From the NCBI RefSeq assembly GCF_001422445.1, contig NZ_LMNA01000026.1, forward strand, positions 62,001-126,000: DNA of 64,000 nt. Reading direction: 5' to 3'. This document shows positions 59,441-64,000 of this stretch, piece after piece (positions within the stretch are counted from its first letter, which is position 1; every line of letters starts with the position of its first letter). This stretch comes from Pseudorhodoferax sp. Leaf274. GTDB taxonomy: Bacteria > Pseudomonadota > Gammaproteobacteria > Burkholderiales > Burkholderiaceae_C. The position numbers and the translations under genes were made by a program. The notes under the pieces are model-generated. The model worked only from the letters and a program-made list of their open reading frames with translations, did not search any database and was not told the DNA's origin.

Positions 59441-60579
59441 CGAGCCCCGACCTGTCGGCGCTGGAGACACCGCTGCTGCTGCTCGACGAAGCCCGCATGC
59501 AGCGCAACATCGCGCGCATGCAGCAGCGCATGGACGCGCTGGGCGTGCGCTTTCGCCCGCACGCCAAGACCAGCAAGTGCGCCGAGGTGGTGCGCCGCCA
59601 GGTCGCCGCGGGCGCGCAAGGCATCACCGTCTCCACGCTCAAGGAGGCGGAACAGTTCTTCGCCGCGGGCATCGACGACATCCTGTATGCCGTGGCCATC
59701 GCGCCATCCAAGTTCGACCACGCGCTGCGCCTGGTGCGCGCGGGCTGCCGGCTGACGCTGCTGGTGGAGTCCGTCGCCGCCGCCGAACAGCTGGCCGCAC
59801 ACGGGCGCGCGCACGGCCACAGCCACCGCGTGCTGATCGAGGTCGACACCGACGGCCACCGCAGCGGCATCCCGCCCGAGGACGCGCGGTTGCTGGCCGT
59901 GGCCGCGGCGCTCGTGGACGATGGCGCCGAACTGGCCGGCGTGCTGACCCATGCCGGCAGCTCCTACGGCCTGGACACGCCCGCCGCACTCGAGGCCATG
60001 GCCGAGCAGGAACGCGCCGGCTGCGTGCGCGCGGCCGAGCGCCTGCGCGCCGCCGGCCACGCCTGCCGCGTGGTCAGCGTGGGCTCCACGCCCACCGCGC
60101 TGCACGCGCGCCGGCTGGACGGCGTGACCGAGGTGCGCGCCGGCGTCTACGTGTTCTTCGACCTCGTGATGGCCGGGATCGGCGTCTGCGGCGTGGACGA
60201 GATCGCCCTGAGCGTGCTGGCCACCGTGATCGGCCACCGCCCCGAGGCCGGCTGGATCATCACCGACGCCGGCTGGATGGCCATGAGCCGCGACCGCGGC
60301 ACCGCCAGGCAGGCGCTGGACCGCGGCTATGGCCTGGTCACCGACCTGGACGGCCAGCCCATCGCCGGCCTGTCGTTCGGCGAGGCCAACCAGGAGCACG
60401 GCGTGCTGCAATGGCACGGCGCCCCGGGCACCGGCCTGGAGCAGCGCTTCCCGCTGGGCAGCCAGCTGCGCATCCACCCCAACCACGCCTGCGCGACGGG
60501 AGCGCAGCATGCGGCCTACCACGTGCTGCCGGCCGAAGGCAGTGCGCCGCAGACCTGGCCGCGCTTCAGCGGCTGGTAG
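59437..60579 (+). CDS. D-threonine aldolase/3-hydroxyaspartate aldolase-like PLP enzyme
   Basis: 380-residue fold-type III PLP protein of the D-threonine aldolase/D-serine dehydratase group. The PLP lysine is K44 in RPHAKTSK. The divalent-metal motif is HxC in HPNHACAT near the C-terminus. LIEVDTDGHRSGI and the VGSTPTA segment bind PLP. It overlaps the preceding dehydratase gene by four bases (ATGA). BhcC and D-3-hydroxyaspartate aldolases, which interconvert glycine plus glyoxylate with hydroxyaspartate, are close family members. D-threonine aldolase activity is the alternative. Confidence 0.87.
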   Translation: MTSPDLSALETPLLLLDEARMQRNIARMQQRMDALGVRFRPHAKTSKCAEVVRRQVAAGAQGITVSTLKEAEQFFAAGIDDILYAVAIAPSKFDHALRLVRAGCRLTLLVESVAAAEQLAAHGRAHGHSHRVLIEVDTDGHRSGIPPEDARLLAVAAALVDDGAELAGVLTHAGSSYGLDTPAALEAMAEQERAGCVRAAERLRAAGHACRVVSVGSTPTALHARRLDGVTEVRAGVYVFFDLVMAGIGVCGVDEIALSVLATVIGHRPEAGWIITDAGWMAMSRDRGTARQALDRGYGLVTDLDGQPIAGLSFGEANQEHGVLQWHGAPGTGLEQRFPLGSQLRIHPNHACATGAQHAAYHVLPAEGSAPQTWPRFSGW

Positions 60580-60674
60580 GACCGCCATGCCACCCGACGG
60601 CGCCGAGCGGGCTCACAATGGTGACCGGACGCGCCGAGCGCATCGGAATGGCGCGCGCAAAAGAAAGGACCGCC

Positions 60675-60920
60675 ATGACCACCGTGCAGATCACCTTGCC
60701 CGATCAACTCGCGCAGGAAGCGCAGCGCGCCGGCCTTCTGTCGCCGGCACGGTTGGAGAAGTGGTTGCGAGACCAGCTGGCAGACCAGCAGGTGGAGGAA
60801 CTCTTCTCGGCGATGGACCGCATGACCGACGTCGATGAACCGGCCGCGATGTCCGCCGAGGAGCTGACGCGGGAGATCGCCGCCATGCGGGCGGAGCGGC
60901 GCGCGAACAAGGCGCACTGA
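60675..60920 (+). CDS. Putative antitoxin of a PIN toxin-antitoxin pair
   Basis: 81-residue small protein with a ribbon-helix-helix-like N-terminus (TTVQITLPDQLAQEAQRAGLLSPARLEKWLRDQL) and an acidic/helical C-terminal half. An aaagaaagga ribosome binding site supports ATG 60675; an ATG at 60648 is possible. It is followed 10 bp later by a PIN-domain gene, the usual antitoxin-toxin order. Two direct copies of GCGCCGAGCG (60600-60609, 60631-60640) lie upstream and might be operators. Confidence 0.75.
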   Translation: MTTVQITLPDQLAQEAQRAGLLSPARLEKWLRDQLADQQVEELFSAMDRMTDVDEPAAMSAEELTREIAAMRAERRANKAH

Positions 60921-60930
60921 GGGGCCAGCC

Positions 60931-61347
60931 GTGCGGCTGGTCCTGGACACCAATGTGGTCGCGTCCGCGATCCTGTGGGGCGGCGCACCACGCATGGTCC
61001 TGCAGGCCGCGCGTGAGAAGCGCGTGCAGATCTTCACCAGCACGGCGCTCCTGGCCGAGCTCACCGACATCCTGGGACGCAGCAAATTCGACCGCAAGAT
61101 CGCCGCGTCCGCCTTGACCATCGACCAGATCGTGGACCGCTATGCAGCGCTGGCAACGCCAGTGCGGCCTTCGCCGATACCGCGCATCGCGCCCGATCCG
61201 GATGACGACGTGGTCATCGCCACCGCGCTGGCCGCCAAAGCCGACGGACTCGTCACCGGCGACAAGGCTTTGCTGTCGGTCGCCGGGTACCAAGGTGTCA
61301 GGCTCATCGGCGTCGCCCAGACGCTGCAGTTGATCGGCGCTGCGTGA
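60931..61347 (+). CDS. PIN-domain toxin (COG1569-type ribonuclease)
   Basis: 138-residue PIN nuclease. The conserved acidic residues are visible: Asp6 in LVLDTNVVASA, a glutamate in ALLAELTDIL, and the aspartates in PDPDDDVVIATALAAKADGLVTGDKALL. Such toxins cleave RNA and are neutralised by the protein encoded just upstream. GTG start at 60931, 10 bp after the antitoxin stop. The gene pair is compact and GC content is like its surroundings, so no sign of recent transfer is seen. Confidence 0.87.
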   Translation: MRLVLDTNVVASAILWGGAPRMVLQAAREKRVQIFTSTALLAELTDILGRSKFDRKIAASALTIDQIVDRYAALATPVRPSPIPRIAPDPDDDVVIATALAAKADGLVTGDKALLSVAGYQGVRLIGVAQTLQLIGAA

Positions 61348-61349
61348 GG

Positions 61350-61367
61350 CCGGCGCCGCGGCGCCGG
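61350..61367. terminator. Palindromic stem between convergent PIN toxin and glutaminase genes
   Basis: CCGGCGCC (61350-61357) and GGCGCCGG (61360-61367) are perfect complements separated by GC. It fills the 20-bp gap between the two stop codons, so it may serve as a bidirectional stop or cruciform. No T tract on either side. Confidence 0.4.
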
Positions 61368-62300
61368 TCAGAACACCGACAGCCCGGTCCGCGCCACGAA
61401 CATCTCCAGCGCCTGGCGGCCCAGCGCCGAATTGCCCGTGGCGTCCAGCGCAGGCGACCAGACCACCAGCGTGAGCCGGTCCGGCACCACGGCCACGATG
61501 CCGCCGCCCACGCCGCTCTTGCAGGGCAGGCCGATGCGGTAGGCGAATTCGCCGGCCGCGTCGTAGGTGCCGCAGGTCAGCATGAGCGCGTTGATGCGGC
61601 GCGTCTGCCGCTCGGTGCAGACGGCGCCACCGTTCCAGCGCGGGTGGTGGCCGTCGCGGCTCAGGTAGGCGGCCGCGCGCGCCAGCTGCAGGCAGCCCAT
61701 GCGCAACGCGCACTGATGGAAGTACAGGTCCAGGACCTGCTCGACCGGGTTGTCGAGCTTGCCGAAGCTCTTCATGAAATTGGCCAGCGCGAGGTTGCGG
61801 AAACCGGTGGCGGCCTCGGAGGCCGCCACCTCCTCGTCGAAGGCCACGGGCTCGCCCGCCAGCGCCGCCATCAGCGCCAGCAGCTCGGCCTTGGCGCGGC
61901 TGCCGAACAAGGTCACGAGCCGGTCGGCCACGGCGATGGCGCCGGCATTGATGAAGGGGTTGCGCGGCCGGCCCTGCTCGAACTCCAGCTGCACCAGCGA
62001 GTTGAAGGCCGTGCCCGAGGGCTCGCGGCCGATGCGCTCCCACAGCGCTTCGCCCAGGTGCTGCATGGCCAGCGTGAGCGTGAAGACCTTGGAGATGCTC
62101 TGGATCGAGAAAGGCAAGGCACCGTCGCCAGCCACGGCCTCCTGGCCATCGGCCGCGACCAGCGCCATGCCGAAGTGCCGGGCGTCGACGCGGGCCAGCG
62201 CCGGGATGTAGCTGGCAACCTGGCCTTCGGCGCCGCGGAGATCGGCCAGCTCCGCAACGATCCCGTCCAGCACGGGCTGGAACGCGGCGCAGGCGCTCAC
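61368..62300 (-). CDS. glsA: Glutaminase A
   Basis: 310-residue serine-dependent glutaminase converting glutamine to glutamate and ammonia. The beta-lactamase-like catalytic pair is in SIQSISKVFTL (Ser-x-x-Lys). Other family segments are TAFNSLVQLEFEQGRPRNPFINAGAIAV and CGTYDAAGEFAYRIGLPCKSGVGGGI. The length matches E. coli GlsA (308-310). Start is GTG 62300, overlapping the upstream small gene's stop (GTGA), so the two are translationally coupled. Confidence 0.94.
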   Translation of the reverse strand: MSACAAFQPVLDGIVAELADLRGAEGQVASYIPALARVDARHFGMALVAADGQEAVAGDGALPFSIQSISKVFTLTLAMQHLGEALWERIGREPSGTAFNSLVQLEFEQGRPRNPFINAGAIAVADRLVTLFGSRAKAELLALMAALAGEPVAFDEEVAASEAATGFRNLALANFMKSFGKLDNPVEQVLDLYFHQCALRMGCLQLARAAAYLSRDGHHPRWNGGAVCTERQTRRINALMLTCGTYDAAGEFAYRIGLPCKSGVGGGIVAVVPDRLTLVVWSPALDATGNSALGRQALEMFVARTGLSVF

Positions 62301-62590
62301 TTGTCGTCGTCGCGCAGCTCGTACAGGCCGGGGCGGTCGGTCTGCACGAACACGGGCTGCTCTTCCTCGTTCACGCGGGGGCCGATGGCCATGTTGTCGT
62401 CGGCCAGCGCGCTCAGCACGGCCGTGCCGTTCGCCAGCGCATCGCCGTAGGTGGCGCAGCTTTCCTCGGCGGCCAGCAGGACTTCGAAGGGCTCATCGTC
62501 CGCGAACCGCTCCAGGATGACCCAGCGGTACTCGCCGCTGCGGTACTCCTGGACCGACAGGGCCAGGGATCTGAGTGCAGGCAATGGCAT
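62297..62590 (-). CDS. Hypothetical protein coupled to glutaminase
   Basis: 97-residue acidic protein of unknown function. It contains an N-terminal SLALSVQEYRSGEYRWVILERFADDEPFEVLLAAEE segment suggestive of an alpha/beta fold and an Asp-rich C-terminus (ELRDDDK). No signal peptide or membrane segment. Its stop overlaps the glsA start (GTGA), so it is probably co-expressed with glutaminase. Confidence 0.65.
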   Translation of the reverse strand: MPLPALRSLALSVQEYRSGEYRWVILERFADDEPFEVLLAAEESCATYGDALANGTAVLSALADDNMAIGPRVNEEEQPVFVQTDRPGLYELRDDDK

Positions 62591-62711
62591 GGGGACAGTC
62601 TCCGTCGCTTGCGCGGGGGGTGGACGCGGCTGGTGTAGGTTGGGTCGATGCTAGCAAGCGCAAGCCCGCGTCGCGGCAAGGCCTGGAAAAATATCTGAGG
62701 CGGGCGAGGTG

Positions 62712-62918
62712 TCATCGCAAGGGCTTGAGCAGATGGCCCAGGCCGTTGTGGTCGATCTCCAGCATCAGGGCCAGCAGGCGGCCCAGCTCGCCCTTCGGAA
62801 AGCCCTCGCGCGCGAACCAGGCCAGGTAGTTGCCGGGCAGGTCGGCGATCACGGTGCCCTTGTAGCGGCCGTAGGGCATGGCCAGCGTGGTCAGGCGCTG
62901 CAGGTCTTCGGGGTTCAT
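62712..62918 (-). CDS. DUF3820 family protein
   Basis: 68-residue protein. The family pattern MPYGRYKGTVIADLPGNYLAWFAREGFPKGELGRLLALMLEID is complete. DUF3820 proteins are short, cytoplasmic and of unknown function (some were described as putative quorum-sensing-regulated factors). A start at 62918 gives the usual N-terminus MNPEDLQRL. It stands alone between the glsA pair and a divergent membrane-protein gene; the 121 bp before the glsA pair (62591-62711) hold no recognised feature. Confidence 0.82.
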   Translation of the reverse strand: MNPEDLQRLTTLAMPYGRYKGTVIADLPGNYLAWFAREGFPKGELGRLLALMLEIDHNGLGHLLKPLR

Positions 62919-63040
62919 GCGGTGGGTGTGCAGGGAGGAATGCACGCACCTTACAGGGACGCGACACAAAGACACACAGAAGATGAGGCCTTCGGCGCCG
63001 CGTGGCCCCGGGCCCGCGTGGCTATAGTTTTCGAACATCC

Positions 63041-64000
63041 ATGTCGAACACCGCCCACACCGCGCCATTGCCCGACCCTGCCCAGCAGGCCGGGCTCAAG
63101 CCACCGGCCCCCTGGCTGCGCGATGCGCTGCAGCGCTGGCAGCCCTGGGTCATCGGGGCCACGGCGGCGGTGCTGATGCTGCTGGTGGGCTTTGCGCTGC
63201 ACGGCCTGCTGCGCGAGGTGCGCTACGCCGAGATCATGAACGCCGTGCACGGCACGCCTGCGCTGCAGGTGCTGGCGGGGCTGGCCCTCACGGCCGCCAG
63301 CTACCTCGCGCTGTCGGGCTACGACGCCTCGGCGCTGGCCTATGCGCAGGCGAAGGTCGCGCGGGGCATGCTGCTGCTGACCTCTTTCGTGGCCTATGCG
63401 CTGGGCAACACCATCGGCCTCGGCACGCTGACCGGCGGCGCCGTGCGCATGCGCCTGTTCGCGGCGGCCGGCGTGGAACCGGCCAAGATCGCCCAGGTGG
63501 TGGCCTTCAACGCCAGCGCCTTCCTGCTCGGCATGTCGGTGTTCGGCGCGCTCGCACTCCTGTGGGGCGCGCCCGACGTGGCGCGGCTGCTGCACCTGCC
63601 GGCCTTGGTGCTGCGCCTGGCCGCCGTGGCGCTGCTGGCCGGCGTGGCCGTGCTGCTGTGGCTGTGCGCACGCCAGCGCGTGCTGCAGATCGCCGGCCGC
63701 TGGACGCTGCGGCTGCCGCCCTTGCCGCTGGCGCTGCGCCAGCTGGCGATCTCCGCCGTGGAACTTGGCGCCTCGGCGCTGGCGCTGTGGGTGCTGCTGC
63801 CCACCTCGGACCTGCCGCTGCCGACCTTCCTGGCGTTCTACGCGATCGCCATCAGCGCCAGCCTGCTGAGCCATGTGCCGGGCGGCATCGGCGTGTTCGA
63901 GGCCGTGATGCTGCTGGCCAGCGGCCCCTATTTGCCGACCGAGACCATGCTGGGCGCGCTGCTGCTGTACCGCGCGCTGTACTACGTGCTGCCGCTGGTG
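63041..64000 (+). CDS. MprF/UPF0104-type membrane protein (lysylphosphatidylglycerol synthase N-terminal domain), 5' part
   Basis: The gene begins with ATG 63041 and runs off the right edge after 320 codons. About eight hydrophobic helices are visible. The segments TLTGGAVRMRLFAAAGV and LLSHVPGGIGVFEAVMLL are typical of the flippase domain of MprF and related UPF0104 proteins, which move or synthesise aminoacyl-phosphatidylglycerol. Whether a C-terminal synthase domain follows cannot be seen. A TATAGT box 13 bases upstream (63023-63028) could be the -10 element, giving a very short leader. Confidence 0.85.
   Translation, partial: MSNTAHTAPLPDPAQQAGLKPPAPWLRDALQRWQPWVIGATAAVLMLLVGFALHGLLREVRYAEIMNAVHGTPALQVLAGLALTAASYLALSGYDASALAYAQAKVARGMLLLTSFVAYALGNTIGLGTLTGGAVRMRLFAAAGVEPAKIAQVVAFNASAFLLGMSVFGALALLWGAPDVARLLHLPALVLRLAAVALLAGVAVLLWLCARQRVLQIAGRWTLRLPPLPLALRQLAISAVELGASALALWVLLPTSDLPLPTFLAFYAIAISASLLSHVPGGIGVFEAVMLLASGPYLPTETMLGALLLYRALYYVLPLV

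Noticed and set aside
63023..63028. TATAGT as promoter of the MprF-like gene
   Set aside because: Only a -10-like hexamer is present, with no -35 match; mentioned in the gene entry but not called as a feature.

Overview
The window is very GC-rich and densely coded. Its gene families point to a free-living member of the Burkholderiales, most likely Comamonadaceae: a Bug-type tripartite-tricarboxylate receptor, a TRAP transporter, Liv and Glt ABC operons with Comamonadaceae-like neighbours, many LysR regulators and a CeoAB/MexEF-type efflux operon with an llpE-like gene. This family placement is an inference from gene content. No rRNA, tRNA, CRISPR array, transposase or prophage gene was seen.

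Layout. 1-4.2 kb: end of an Opp/Dpp peptide ABC operon with two ATPases and an amidase. 4.2-10.4 kb: Fur-box-linked iron locus (FecI-like sigma factor, FecR, STN-type TonB receptor, DUF3649-like membrane protein, PepSY-TM protein). 10.3-17.6 kb: LysR regulator divergent from a class III CoA-transferase, a MaoC-like protein and a Bug receptor, then ureidoglycolate lyase (opposite strand) and a complete DctQMP TRAP transporter. 17.6-22.7 kb: an Rnk/GreA-like gene behind a leader that looks like an attenuator, the gltIJKL glutamate/aspartate ABC operon and a LysR gene. 22.8-34.9 kb: a long minus-strand run of acyl-CoA and branched-chain-type transport genes (livHMGF, two acyl-CoA ligases, a binding protein, enoyl-CoA hydratase, O-acetylhomoserine sulfhydrylase, CoA-binding protein) with one plus-strand ferredoxin gene inside it, plus a YciA-like thioesterase. 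35-38.8 kb: Atm1/Msb-type ABC exporter, MtfA-like metallopeptidase, EamA transporter. 38.8-42.8 kb: leuC-leuD-haloacetate dehalogenase operon, divergent from a LysR gene. 43.2-48.4 kb: sulfonate/taurine-type ABC transporter with two permeases and an ACMSD-like amidohydrolase. 49.2-58.4 kb: llpE-like gene plus RND efflux operon, divergent from two tandem LysR paralogues. 58.5-60.6 kb: a beta-hydroxyaspartate dehydratase/aldolase-like pair. 60.7-64 kb: antitoxin/PIN toxin pair, glutaminase, two small genes and the start of an MprF/UPF0104-type membrane protein.

The genes work largely as transport-plus-catabolism cassettes for organic acids, amino acids, peptides and amides, acyl-CoA compounds and possibly haloacetates, each with its own LysR regulator or tight translational coupling (ATGA, GTGA and TTGA overlaps are frequent). 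The most unusual items are the rnk leader (mutually exclusive terminator, antiterminator and Shine-Dalgarno-sequestering pairings), the dehalogenase coupled to leuCD, the LlpE-like protein that has lost its serine nucleophile and catalytic histidine, and a structured intergenic stretch downstream of the efflux operon.
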